Source: a virus
Strand: one strand, 5' to 3'
IMG/VR virus record: IMGVR_UViG_3300018080_005856
Coordinates: 1-64,000 of that record
Length of the DNA stretch: 64,000 nt
The notes below the pieces were generated by a model, which saw only the letters and a list, made by a program, of their open reading frames with translations, had not been told where the DNA came from and ran no database searches. Each line of letters begins with the position of its first letter. Positions within the stretch are counted from its first letter, which is position 1. Positions 24,264-31,446 of this stretch are shown piece by piece. Both the position numbers and the translations under genes were made by a program.

Positions 24264-24822
24264 TCTTTGCTTTCTCCATATATGTAGTAGTTTCCCTGTG
24301 TCTTATTATCATATCTATATTCCGTAAAGCGGTTTCTACATACACTAATGACACAAATACATTTACGATGTACATCAAAAGAAGGATGGTGCTTTCTACT
24401 GGGTACCCACACTCATGGAGCAGTATTATAGTTGCTAAGCCCATGAACAGTCTTACTACTCTCGGAACTGACACAGCCAATCTGCGTAGTGCAATAAACA
24501 TATTTCCACATCTAGTAGGATTGCTAATCGTATCTTCCACCAGGTCTGGAACATTTCTATACATAAATACAAGTGCAGTATATTCCATGGTAGTAGCAAC
24601 TAATACTATCCATAGCATAGTATGTATTACACTAGCTATCCAGTCAGGGTACCCCATAAACAGAACTCCAAGGAGGAGGAACACAGCAATTGCCGGTTCA
24701 GCCAGCATAAGGAGTCTTACAATAATCCCTCGTCTTATAACTATCTGAGCTCTATTATTCAGGATGTTGTCTCTATTTAGCCTTCCTAATGCAACTATCA
24801 CATCTGACTTAGTATGTAGCAT
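24223..24822 (-). CDS. multi-span membrane protein (paralogue B)
   Basis: A 199-residue protein with about four spans (LAEPAIAVFLLLGVLFMG, then LWIVLVATTMEYTALVF, then LATIILLHECG, then LLLMYIVNVFVSLVYV). A basic loop RCGNMFIALRRLAV lies between spans two and three. Paralogue of the neighbouring gene; the two may form a hetero-oligomer in the host membrane (inference). Confidence 0.75.
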   Translation of the reverse strand: MLHTKSDVIVALGRLNRDNILNNRAQIVIRRGIIVRLLMLAEPAIAVFLLLGVLFMGYPDWIASVIHTMLWIVLVATTMEYTALVFMYRNVPDLVEDTISNPTRCGNMFIALRRLAVSVPRVVRLFMGLATIILLHECGYPVESTILLLMYIVNVFVSLVYVETALRNIDMIIRHRETTTYMEKAKNASIKVPDSQARH

Positions 24823-24829
24823 TACTACC

Positions 24830-25015
24830 TCACATGAATAGGACTACTGCCATAAGGGCCAGTCCTCCTATAATTATAACAGCATGCTCTATGTATCTGT
24901 TTCTATACATTGGACAGTCTCCATACCGGTTCATATAGAAGTTATTACTGACGTCGTATGTAGAATTATCTGTACCAAGAACACAGCTTTTAGTGCAATG
25001 TTTACATTTTCCCAT
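24830..25015 (-). CDS. 61-residue membrane-anchored Cys-rich protein
   Basis: The N-terminal CKHCTKSC forms a zinc-knuckle-like cluster with a later Cys (GDCPMY). The C-terminal half is one span (EHAVIIIGGLALMAVVLFM). The soluble head is probably cytoplasmic. It overlaps the preceding gene by 14 bp. Function unknown. Confidence 0.7.
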   Translation of the reverse strand: MGKCKHCTKSCVLGTDNSTYDVSNNFYMNRYGDCPMYRNRYIEHAVIIIGGLALMAVVLFM

Positions 25016-25445
25016 CTTCGCTCGTCTCCTCAGATATTATGTCTGATACCTTCAACTCGCCAGTTTTATCAACAGTCATCACTCTTACTGGTCCTCCTAT
25101 TTGTCCCAGTACGATAACGTCAGTACCATCTTTATCTGTAACTCCCATCTTGTCCAGCTCTTTTTCAACTGTATACATCCTGGGGGTTATCACTCGTTTC
25201 ACGACCATCCAGTTCTTTACTGGCCCCCATATGAATCTTTTCACCAGGGTATCAATAACTAGAGGTATCCATACGCCTTTATATACCCCCAATATAATGC
25301 ATGCTATCAGTACCATATCTGGAGCATATATTACGAGACTGGGTTTGTCCTCGTTGTTCATTACATCAGTATGATGGTAGGCGCTCATTAGAAGTGATAG
25401 GACACTCAACGTGCCCAGTATCACTATTATATAGATATTGTACAC
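25002..25445 (-). CDS. membrane protein with soluble C-terminal domain
   Basis: A 147-residue protein with two N-terminal spans (IYIIVILGTLSVLSLLM, then VLIACIILGVYKGVWIPLV), a basic stretch, then a soluble strand-rich domain (DVIVLGQIGGPVRVMTVDKT). It is translationally coupled to its neighbours. No family recognised. Confidence 0.75.
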   Translation of the reverse strand: MYNIYIIVILGTLSVLSLLMSAYHHTDVMNNEDKPSLVIYAPDMVLIACIILGVYKGVWIPLVIDTLVKRFIWGPVKNWMVVKRVITPRMYTVEKELDKMGVTDKDGTDVIVLGQIGGPVRVMTVDKTGELKVSDIISEETSEDGKM

Positions 25446-25732
25446 TAATCCTCCTCGTAGTTCTTAAGCTGAACATATTCAGATGCATCGTTGTTCCAGA
25501 CGTATACTGTACAACCGTAAGATCTCTTAAGAATCCATCCTATTTCCATACTATACCTTGTAGCTATAGTGTCATCCAGGTATATTGTTCTATGCATTAT
25601 CATGGGGCCTATCTGATTTATGCTCTCCTTCAGAGCCTGAACAAGTTCTCCTACATTGTAATCCAACTTCTCCATTCTGAGACCGACGGTGAGATCCCCA
25701 TCTTCGTTTCTTTCAAGGCTTATGAAGAACAT
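25445..25732 (-). CDS. unknown 95-residue protein
   Basis: Alpha/beta protein: strand (FFISLERNEDGDLTVGLR), helix (VGELVQALKESINQIGP), then strands including TRYSMEIGWILKRSYGCTVYVW. The ribosome site AAGGAGG is strong. Function unknown. Confidence 0.75.
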   Translation of the reverse strand: MFFISLERNEDGDLTVGLRMEKLDYNVGELVQALKESINQIGPMIMHRTIYLDDTIATRYSMEIGWILKRSYGCTVYVWNNDASEYVQLKNYEED

Positions 25733-25733
25733 G

Positions 25734-25919
25734 TTACTTTGCCTCCTTCAAGTGTGAGATAAAGAACCCGGTTAGCTTCATACATATTCTAGCTGCCGCC
25801 TTCTCTTTGCTCTCATCTGTGAACACGAGCTTATGCGAAGTGTAACCGTCCTGCATTCCCTCAATCTCATAATACAATTCATCGATTGCATCGTCTATAT
25901 CAAGTAGGAAATCTTGCAT
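25734..25919 (-). CDS. 61-residue acidic protein behind an attenuator-like leader
   Basis: The ATG at 25919 is chosen because ACGGAGG lies just upstream. The open frame continues to 26006, but that part contains a terminator hairpin. The product (MQDFLLDIDDAIDELYYEIE...) is a mostly helical acidic protein. The sigma70-like promoter and leader immediately upstream suggest regulated expression. Confidence 0.7.
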   Translation of the reverse strand: MQDFLLDIDDAIDELYYEIEGMQDGYTSHKLVFTDESKEKAAARICMKLTGFFISHLKEAK

Positions 25920-25935
25920 ATCGGCCTCCGTAAAA

Positions 25936-26023
25936 GAGAGCAGGTGGGTGTTCCTGCTCTCTGACTGAACGAATGGTGTTACGCTCGGTCTTATAGTGTA
26001 ATCCAAGGGTATAGGAACACCCT
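25936..26023 (-). promoter_or_regulatory. attenuator-like leader with terminator
   Basis: On the minus strand GAGAGCAG/CTGCTCTC (25936-25961) plus TTTTA makes an intrinsic terminator between promoter and gene. Its loop GGAACACCC (25946-25954) is perfectly complementary to GGGTGTTCC at the start of the leader (26014-26022). That 5' copy can also form its own CCAGGG/CCTTGG hairpin. Mutually exclusive pairings of this kind are typical of attenuators. Confidence 0.5.
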
Positions 26024-26029
26024 GGGGAT

Positions 26030-26058
26030 ATTATAGCACGGAGGCTATAGGTAAGCAA
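26030..26058 (-). promoter_or_regulatory. sigma70-like promoter
   Basis: TTGCTT (26053-26058) and TATAAT (26030-26035) with a 17-bp spacer, reading leftwards into the attenuator-like leader. Confidence 0.65.
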
Positions 26059-26063
26059 AACAA

Positions 26064-26252
26064 CTATCGGATTTCTAGTTCTCGCATGTTGTCTGCCTTT
26101 TGTTTGTTTCTATTGTATGGAATGGCTTTCCAAAGTGGGCATTGAGATCCTGAATCGCTCGAAGTTCTCCCATCTTTGGCCAAGCAAATACCTCCTCCTA
26201 GTGGATCATTCTTCCATTTTAACCAATTCTGGCATCCTCCACATCTCTTCAT
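26064..26252 (-). CDS. 62-residue Cys-rich protein
   Basis: MKRCGGCQNW opens with a CxxC pair; GGGICLAKDG and SQCPLW add two more Cys, a likely zinc or Fe-S site. The start sits behind TAGGAGG. Similar short CxxCxxW proteins are common in phages; function unknown. Confidence 0.75.
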   Translation of the reverse strand: MKRCGGCQNWLKWKNDPLGGGICLAKDGRTSSDSGSQCPLWKAIPYNRNKQKADNMRELEIR

Positions 26253-26268
26253 AGGTATGCCTCCTAGT

Positions 26269-26283
26269 TTGTTTATATGGAAA
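26269..26283 (-). promoter_or_regulatory. promoter-like box inside a gene end
   Basis: TTTCCATATAAACAA; here the box overlaps the last codons of the upstream gene (TCC ATA TAA). Confidence 0.4.
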
Positions 26284-26692
26284 TGATCATTGGTTTCTCA
26301 TCTTCCAAATTCTTGCCTCTTCTATTGACCAGGCTCTTTAACCTATCTGCAAATTCCTGGTCAACGTGGAATATGAACTTGTCTGGATCTACTTCGGTCT
26401 TATGATATGTGAACATATATGCTCTAAATGTGAACCCTCGCAGAGCCAGTACTTCTCCAGTTCTATACATATCACAAGGATCTTCCACTTCTAGCAAATC
26501 CTCATTGTATAGTGATTTCTGTTGGTCTATAACTACTAAGAAGACGTACTCATCTTTGCTTTCCCTCATTTTGTGATGTTCGCTACACACCATCCAGACA
26601 GGAATGTCAGGTCTACTAACATTTCCAACTAATTCCTTACCACATACTGCGCATACAGTCCCGTCAAGTTTCAAGTATCCCTCTTTGGCCAT
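26273..26692 (-). CDS. zinc-finger-like 139-residue protein
   Basis: The ATG at 26692 follows GGGAGG; a TTG at 26698 is less likely. TVCAVCGKEL and WMVCSEHHKM form a C2-CH-type site with HNH-like spacing, but the catalytic core of an HNH nuclease is not visible. The C-terminal half is soluble alpha/beta. Function unknown. Confidence 0.75.
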   Translation of the reverse strand: MAKEGYLKLDGTVCAVCGKELVGNVSRPDIPVWMVCSEHHKMRESKDEYVFLVVIDQQKSLYNEDLLEVEDPCDMYRTGEVLALRGFTFRAYMFTYHKTEVDPDKFIFHVDQEFADRLKSLVNRRGKNLEDEKPMIISI

Positions 26693-26769
26693 TCTCAATT
26701 CCTCCCTACTTTAACTTTCATATGATGTACACATCCTCCATGTGTTTATTCCTAGTATTGTTTGGGTAG

Positions 26770-27093
26770 TTATTCTCCCCCAAACTTCATCAGGATAAAC
26801 CCGGCTACTGCTGTAAAGTATCCTATAAACTGCAGGTAGTTGAACCTGGAAGCATCCTTACTAAAGAATAGAAGGGCAACCAGAAACCCACCAGACATAC
26901 ATAGATCATATATAACGGCATCAGCAGTCATAGACTTAGTAAACTTTGACACTACTGCCCAACCAGGGAATAGTCCTGAAACTACTATTAACCAGAACCA
27001 TGTACCAGACTCTGAGTTCTGGTTCTTTACGGACAACCATGCATAAAGCATATAGAATGCGATTACAATAGGGACCCATATAAAGTATGCCAA
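26770..27093 (-). CDS. four-span membrane protein
   Basis: A 107-residue protein; the start is a TTG behind AGGAG with ideal spacing. Hydrophobic stretches: FIWVPIVIAFYMLYAW, WFWLIVVSGLFPGWAVV, FLVALLFF and FIGYFTAVAGFILM. No known family. Confidence 0.7.
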   Translation of the reverse strand: MAYFIWVPIVIAFYMLYAWLSVKNQNSESGTWFWLIVVSGLFPGWAVVSKFTKSMTADAVIYDLCMSGGFLVALLFFSKDASRFNYLQFIGYFTAVAGFILMKFGGE

Positions 27094-27104
27094 ATGCTAT
27101 TCTC

Positions 27105-27308
27105 CTATGACCGGGGATTCCTGTTGGACAATTGAAATCTATCTGATACATCGCCCAGACAGTATTCGCTATCCCCTAATGACTTAGCCCTCTCTACCTC
27201 AGTTCTTGTTGCACGTCTGTATGGTGCCCCATCGATATCTTCACTGGTTACTATCGCTTTCCAGAACCGAGATGGGATAAACGCATTTCCCCAATAGTAT
27301 AGTTTCAT
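27105..27308 (-). CDS. unknown 67-residue protein
   Basis: The ATG at 27308 (MKLYYWGN) follows GGGGTG; an ATG at 27320 is possible. Soluble, with mixed charge in the second half (RRATRTEVERAKSLGD). Function unknown. Confidence 0.6.
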   Translation of the reverse strand: MKLYYWGNAFIPSRFWKAIVTSEDIDGAPYRRATRTEVERAKSLGDSEYCLGDVSDRFQLSNRNPRS

Positions 27309-27323
27309 AGGGCACCCCATTAT

Positions 27324-27803
27324 CTAGAACTGTCTAGTACAGAATTCATCAGCCGAGTGCGGCCCGCCAGTCTTCTCTTCCTTTTCACTATTTATGGCTG
27401 CTTTCTTTGATAACTTTACTCTGTACTCTTCCAGGTTTATAGTATCCTTGGTCATTTCGTTCCTCTCTATCACCTCATATCTATTACATCCTGTAAGGTA
27501 CTGGGTTATGCGGACTACTATTCCTTTCTTCTTGGATATAACATCCTTTATTTCATCTCCAAGTTCTACTACAAATGGATCAGGATCCTTGGTTGGTTTT
27601 ATCTTCTCTTTCTTCACAAGTTTTAGTAGTGGGCCATCTATCCACTTCCACTTAAGAGAATCTCCTTCTAGTGAGGTAGTATCCTGTACAGCATAGGTAC
27701 TTACCGCCTCTAGTCCTACAGTTCTGGCTCTTATTATGCCAGTAAATCCCGTGATACTGTCTTTTACCTGGTCCCCTAGACCAAACTCAAACTCTTGTTC
27801 CAT
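27324..27803 (-). CDS. protein with two SH3/KOW-like domains
   Basis: In this 159-residue protein two similar units open FGLGDQVKDSITGFTGIIRAR and VELGDEIKDVISKKKGIVV, each followed by the Y-x-V-x end of a small barrel. Such GDxVKDxxTGxxGIV modules recur in phage proteins. A basic linker joins the units. The start has AGGAGG. Function unknown; protein or nucleic-acid binding is likely. Confidence 0.75.
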   Translation of the reverse strand: MEQEFEFGLGDQVKDSITGFTGIIRARTVGLEAVSTYAVQDTTSLEGDSLKWKWIDGPLLKLVKKEKIKPTKDPDPFVVELGDEIKDVISKKKGIVVRITQYLTGCNRYEVIERNEMTKDTINLEEYRVKLSKKAAINSEKEEKTGGPHSADEFCTRQF

Positions 27804-28052
27804 GGTACGTCCTCCTAATATTTATTGTTAGCCCTACCTAACTTTTCGCGCGAATTCTGAAAAGTGCTTGACACGTCTGTTTTCACTCATATATAGACCT
27901 AGGTACGGGCCTATGAGATTCGGCCTCCAGCCGAATCGGCCCTTGCCCTTAAAACGTGAAGGGGAAAGTCTAGGTATAAATACCTATATATAACAGTGAG
28001 AAATGTTTGTCAAGTATTATCCAGGTCGGCTCGGTTTTAGCCTCGCCTCCTA
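27804..28052. promoter_or_regulatory. non-coding region with face-to-face promoters and hairpins
   Basis: A minus promoter TTGACA-17-TATATA (28008-28013/27985-27990) and a plus promoter TTGACA-16-TATATA (27868-27873/27890-27895) point at each other. Between them lies an 8-bp hairpin GATTCGGC/GCCGAATC. Downstream of the minus promoter, ACTTTTC/GAAAAGT forms a second hairpin in the leader of the 27324-27803 gene. No gene fits this stretch. Confidence 0.5.
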
Positions 28053-28078
28053 GTAAAGATGAGGGCTCTGGGCCCTCT
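28053..28078 (-). terminator. intrinsic terminator
   Basis: GAGGGC/GCCCTC stem with TCTTT behind it, ending the 28086-28274 transcript. Confidence 0.75.
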
Positions 28079-28085
28079 GTAATGA

Positions 28086-28274
28086 TTACACATCGAGTAT
28101 CTGTGCCATCAGCATATCTTTCCTGCAGTCAACGCATACTGTAACAGGTACTTTCACCTTGTTGAATCTTACCTGTTCCGCAGGAGTGAGTATCTTCGAA
28201 GTGCTTCCGAATACACTCTCCATGTTCCCGGTATTCTTCTCAGTTATTTTAGCTCCGCATACTTTACACTTCAT
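28086..28274 (-). CDS. 62-residue zinc-ribbon protein
   Basis: The ATG at 28274 follows GGAGGAAC; earlier in-frame ATGs lack a ribosome site. MKCKVCGAKI and VTVCVDCRKD supply two CxxC pairs, i.e. a zinc ribbon. The middle is basic. Function unknown. Confidence 0.75.
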   Translation of the reverse strand: MKCKVCGAKITEKNTGNMESVFGSTSKILTPAEQVRFNKVKVPVTVCVDCRKDMLMAQILDV

Positions 28275-28318
28275 TGTTCCTCCGAACAACATCCGTGTTT
28301 GTTTTTGCGCTTCCATGA

Positions 28319-28333
28319 CTATATGTATGGAAA
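28319..28333 (-). promoter_or_regulatory. promoter-like box
   Basis: TTTCCATACATATAG, 45 bp upstream of the zinc-ribbon start. Confidence 0.4.
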
Positions 28334-28342
28334 GCCTTGTTC

Positions 28343-28576
28343 TTACTTGAATAGGGCTTCCTCCTGGGTTTCATCATGGGCGGGGATGTACATTATCCCA
28401 AACTTGTTCTGGAACCTTTTCAGTTGTTCCTTTGCCTCACGTAGTTCATTGAAACAATCCTTGCAAAGAACAGTAAATGACTCGTCGCTATGACCAGTAT
28501 AAGTGGAATTGGAACAGCCATCGTTGTCGCATTCTATACACAGTGTTGGCTCGGATGCTTCTAGTTCTATACTCAT
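28343..28576 (-). CDS. 77-residue zinc-finger protein
   Basis: TLCIECDNDGCSN and FTVLCKDCFNEL give a four-Cys site, followed by a helix (EAKEQLKRFQNKFG) and an acidic tail. The ribosome site GGAGGAAAC is strong. Function unknown. Confidence 0.75.
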   Translation of the reverse strand: MSIELEASEPTLCIECDNDGCSNSTYTGHSDESFTVLCKDCFNELREAKEQLKRFQNKFGIMYIPAHDETQEEALFK

Positions 28577-29001
28577 ATGTTTCCTCCAATGTTGTATAAT
28601 GCAGAATCTGTAGAGGAGGACTTTCTCTTCTCCTTATCATGATCGCTACACGATTCGAATCAGATTCAGATCTAGGGTTCTTTCTAATCGGCTTCCGATT
28701 AGACAGTTTTGGCAACGCAGCATCTGCGTTTTATAAACATTCTGCATTGTGTATTGTTGGAACCTGTTTTCCTGCATTATAACCAAGGAAGAGGGCGAAT
28801 TTCGGAAATTCGTAGTTAAACGAATTATAATTTGACGGCACCGTAGCGGTTCCATGATGCGTTCCAACAAACTAGAATCCAGTAGTATCTACTGACTGCA
28901 GGCAGCCAGGCCCCAGGATCCACTGGAGATTCGTCCGGATGGCCCGTCAGGATCATAGATCCTTGTTTCATATGAGTACCGTAACAGTACTGTATACCAT
29001 T
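28577..29001 (-). other. 425-bp non-coding, hairpin-rich region
   Basis: No credible gene. Visible pairings on the minus strand are CTAATCGG/CCGATTAG (8 bp, 3-nt loop), CGAATTT/AAATTCG and GGATC/GATCC. A long-range GTTGGAAC/GTTCCAAC pair encloses about 110 nt. Two related ATTCTGCATT segments occur in opposite orientation. It could be a structured non-coding RNA or a long regulatory leader. Confidence 0.4.
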
Positions 29002-29337
29002 CTAGTTTGTATCATCAAGTGAAGATTCATAGTTTTCCAGAAGAAGCCTCAATATGGGCTCTAGTTTCTTATCCTTCTGTTGTAGTGTGAATACCAGTAT
29101 TCTACATTTGCCCAACTCGTTCTTCAGCTCGCTCTTCTCATCACTCAGTTGATCTATTATCTTCTCTTTGTCACATATCTCAACATGACATATGGTAGTA
29201 GCATAATATAGAGATCCCAACTCATAGCCGGCACTGATGGCACCACTAACCACTATGACTATTGAAGATATTATTCCCCATATAGCTCTGATACTGAGCT
29301 TTGATAGCAGACTGCGTATAGGTTCATTCTCTTTCAT
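29002..29337 (-). CDS. membrane-anchored coiled-coil protein
   Basis: A 111-residue protein with one N-terminal span (AIWGIISSIVIVVSGAI) followed by a coiled coil (KEKIIDQLSDEKSELKNELG) that carries two Cys. The topology (short inside, coiled coil outside or periplasmic) resembles Rz-type spanins only superficially. No lysis partner is seen next to it. Confidence 0.7.
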   Translation of the reverse strand: MKENEPIRSLLSKLSIRAIWGIISSIVIVVSGAISAGYELGSLYYATTICHVEICDKEKIIDQLSDEKSELKNELGKCRILVFTLQQKDKKLEPILRLLLENYESSLDDTN

Positions 29338-29353
29338 TCCACTATTATACTAC

Positions 29354-29385
29354 AAAAGATGGAGAGGAAACTACTCTTCCTCTCC
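29354..29385 (-). terminator. intrinsic terminator overlapping a stop codon
   Basis: GGAGAGGAA/TTCCTCTCC, 9 bp, followed by ATCTTTTG; the stem includes the end of the 65-residue gene. Confidence 0.75.
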
Positions 29386-29568
29386 GTCTACTATCCTAAG
29401 AACATGATCGTCTTCTTTTACAATTACTTCGTCCAGTGAAAACTTAGGGTCATTTGACCTTCTCGCAAACCCAAGACAGTCACAACATCTCATTATGCCT
29501 CTCTCGTCCATATAAATGTCCACATCAGGATGGAGTTGTTTACACTGGGGGCATTCGATCATAACCAT
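29371..29568 (-). CDS. 65-residue zinc-ribbon protein
   Basis: MVMIECPQCKQLHPD and MRCCDCLGFARR form a C-x2-C ... C-x2-C ribbon, then an acidic tail. The start is behind GGAGG, 25 bp from a promoter-like box. Function unknown. Confidence 0.75.
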   Translation of the reverse strand: MVMIECPQCKQLHPDVDIYMDERGIMRCCDCLGFARRSNDPKFSLDEVIVKEDDHVLRIVDGEEE

Positions 29569-29592
29569 GACAGTACCTCCATAATATATTAT

Positions 29593-29607
29593 TCATATAT
29601 ATGGAAA
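29593..29607 (-). promoter_or_regulatory. promoter-like box (consensus copy)
   Basis: TTTCCATATATATGA directly after the TAG stop of the upstream gene with no terminator between, so the box does not depend on a hairpin. Confidence 0.55.
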
Positions 29608-29608
29608 A

Positions 29609-29992
29609 CTAGGTGAGATCGCCCTGTGCTGTTTTCATGTTCTTGCGGGCCTTCTTCTGGGTTTTCTCGAGGCGCTTATGAACAGCAACATCAAGTCTGT
29701 AGGCTTGCTTATCTGTCTTATATATTGTTCGATTTAAATCCCTGGCTTCAGTTTCCATCGCCCTATGGAACTTTTGCAATGCCTTCTCCAGTGCAATTCT
29801 TTGCCCTTCACTTTCACTGAATGAATCGCCCGCGTCAAAGTTACACTTAGCGATACCTATATGTTCTCCGTAGCTGGATGAATCTTCATCTACGAACACT
29901 TTCAGGACACATTTTACTACCTTCTCGTTGTATGACCTGAACGATGCCACACCTGTAAAGGGGGCCATCTTTACTTTTATGCTCCTTTCCAT
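29609..29992 (-). CDS. unknown 127-residue basic protein
   Basis: The ATG at 29992 overlaps the previous stop (TAATG) with AGGAG 8 bp upstream. N-terminal strands (KVVKCVLKVFVDEDSSSYGE), then a long basic helix ending KKARKNMKTAQG. It looks like a small dsRNA-binding or ribonuclease-H-like layout, but no motif is certain. Confidence 0.75.
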   Translation of the reverse strand: MERSIKVKMAPFTGVASFRSYNEKVVKCVLKVFVDEDSSSYGEHIGIAKCNFDAGDSFSESEGQRIALEKALQKFHRAMETEARDLNRTIYKTDKQAYRLDVAVHKRLEKTQKKARKNMKTAQGDLT

Positions 29993-30168
29993 TACCATAT
30001 CTCCTTCATGTCTTTGATCTTTGTTTCTAGCTTCCTGTTTATTTCCAGAGCGAGTTCATGGTCGGCGTCAGCATTGTCATGATCCAGTACAAATGCGATT
30101 ACATCCGGGCTATTACTATATACGGCCACTATGTTTCCGCCCCTTACTTCTACTACTACCTCTTTCAT
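29992..30168 (-). CDS. 58-residue conserved-type phage protein
   Basis: ATG at 30168 behind TAGGAG. MKEVVVEVRGGNIVAVYSNS begins two strands; an acidic HDNADADHE loop and a helix follow. The VRGG-[VI]-x-x-VYS opening is recurrent in small bacterial and phage proteins. The stop overlaps the next start. Confidence 0.7.
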   Translation of the reverse strand: MKEVVVEVRGGNIVAVYSNSPDVIAFVLDHDNADADHELALEINRKLETKIKDMKEIW

Positions 30169-30178
30169 ATGTATACTC

Positions 30179-30325
30179 CTACGTGAAAAGAGCTATTATT
30201 GCAGTCATCCCAGATGCTGAGGTAATAATAAGATTATTAGTACCTGAGTCTGATCCACCGAATGTAATAACTAATGTCACAGCTGCCCATATTCCGGCTA
30301 TTGCGATACCTTTTCCAATAGTCAT
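30179..30325 (-). CDS. 48-residue membrane protein
   Basis: ATG at 30325 behind AGGAGG. Two hydrophobic stretches (IAIAGIWAAVTLVITFGG, then LIITSASGMTAIIALF) joined by SDSGTNN. Short holin-like layout; function unknown. Confidence 0.65.
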   Translation of the reverse strand: MTIGKGIAIAGIWAAVTLVITFGGSDSGTNNLIITSASGMTAIIALFT

Positions 30326-30353
30326 CCTTGGCCTCCTATAGTAGATAGTCCAT

Positions 30354-30440
30354 TTATCCTTTTATAACTGCTATTGGTTTTAACTTCGTTATAATCTCAA
30401 CCAAATCGCTTTGTTCTTCCCATCCATATTCCACTCTCAT
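30354..30440 (-). CDS. 28-residue mini-protein
   Basis: ATG at 30440 behind GGAGAAAC, overlapping the upstream stop (ATGA). It encodes MRVEYGWEEQSDLVEIITKL plus eight residues, one short helix. Coupled translation supports it, but with so few residues it could be fortuitous. Confidence 0.45.
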   Translation of the reverse strand: MRVEYGWEEQSDLVEIITKLKPIAVIKG

Positions 30441-30805
30441 TTGGTTTCTCCTTCAACTATTTCGCAAGCTCTTTCCCAGTTTTCCTTGAAGAATCCTGAT
30501 ATAGTTTCACGGCAGGTTATACACACTACTAATCCCGAGATAACCAAGATAATACATAGGCCTATAATAGTATATTGGCTAGTAGTTGGTACATATGCTG
30601 ACAAACCAAGGAACAATCTCCATGTATAGGGTATGATGTGATAAAATATCATACCCAAGCATGTAGATATGAATACAGAGAACACAAATGCAACCGCAAA
30701 CAGCCCGCCGGCCATAAGTATTCCAGCAGCTATCCCTGTCAGCTTGACCAGGTCCATTAGCTTAAGTCCCAAGAACACAAATACCTTCGCTATTGATTTA
30801 AACAC
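30437..30805 (-). CDS. three-span membrane protein
   Basis: A GTG at 30805 behind GGGAG is chosen; an ATG at 30841 is in frame but has no ribosome site. Spans: LTGIAAGILMAGGLFAVAF, VFISTCLGMIFYHIIPYTW and YTIIGLCIILVISGLVVC. Function unknown. Confidence 0.7.
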   Translation of the reverse strand: MFKSIAKVFVFLGLKLMDLVKLTGIAAGILMAGGLFAVAFVFSVFISTCLGMIFYHIIPYTWRLFLGLSAYVPTTSQYTIIGLCIILVISGLVVCITCRETISGFFKENWERACEIVEGETK

Positions 30806-30830
30806 TGTACTTTCTCCCTGTGGATGAGGC

Positions 30831-31442
30831 CTAGGCCCCATCCTTATCGCATTTATCCCAGTCTTCCTTCATTTCCCGGGCCTTCTTCTTTATATACCTG
30901 AAGATGACCTTCCTCGTTAAAAGATGCGCGCACTTAACTACTATAAGTGCTATTACGAACATTAAGAATATTTGCCATAGTGTCATTGGTTTCTCCTCCT
31001 TATCACTTGACTTAGATTCCTTTGGTACTTCTTTAATTATAATCTTCTCTACTACTTTTACTTCCTCTTCTGGGGGCGTATCTTCTCTATACACAATTTT
31101 GTCAATATAGCCGTCATCAAACAACAGGAAGCTAACACCTAGATGTTCATCGTGTGACCAGTTACCATATGTGAGATAGTGTCTAGATACCCAGCCCACG
31201 CCTTCAGCGGTCTGGGATCTAGTCTGTATCTGCAGTGTAGCAGATTCAGCGTAATTGTGTATTAAGTTGTATTCTGAAGTATTGTTGCCGAGCAGAGTCC
31301 CATTAAGATAGAAATCATACTCATCATAGTACTTAAAAACCAGCTCGCCTAATGGATGAGAACCTATAGGCGCACAACAAGACATAAGTCCAACAAGTAT
31401 GAGCGGTATACAACCCAGTATAACAGTCTTGAACCTTTTCAT
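30831..31442 (-). CDS. putative lipoprotein with C-terminal membrane span
   Basis: A 203-residue protein. The N-terminus (MKRFKTVILGCIPLILVGLMSC) is a signal peptide with a near-canonical lipobox LMSC. A beta-rich exported domain with FYLNGTLLGNNTSEYN follows. A charged linker leads to a second span (FLMFVIALIVVKCAHLL) and a basic cytoplasmic tail. Export plus a span suggests a surface or periplasmic function such as superinfection exclusion (inference). Confidence 0.7.
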   Translation of the reverse strand: MKRFKTVILGCIPLILVGLMSCCAPIGSHPLGELVFKYYDEYDFYLNGTLLGNNTSEYNLIHNYAESATLQIQTRSQTAEGVGWVSRHYLTYGNWSHDEHLGVSFLLFDDGYIDKIVYREDTPPEEEVKVVEKIIIKEVPKESKSSDKEEKPMTLWQIFLMFVIALIVVKCAHLLTRKVIFRYIKKKAREMKEDWDKCDKDGA

Positions 31443-31446
31443 TACA

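Noticed and set aside
27330-27390. CTGATGA followed downstream by GAAAC, a third hammerhead candidate
   Set aside because: It lies in coding sequence, stem II cannot form and there is no GUH before a stem I.
28646-28870. 74-codon open frame on the minus strand
   Set aside because: No ribosome site, low-quality composition, and it overlaps inverted repeats.
29002-29337. Rz-type spanin
   Set aside because: One span and a coiled coil are present, but no lipoprotein partner, endolysin or holin gene is adjacent.
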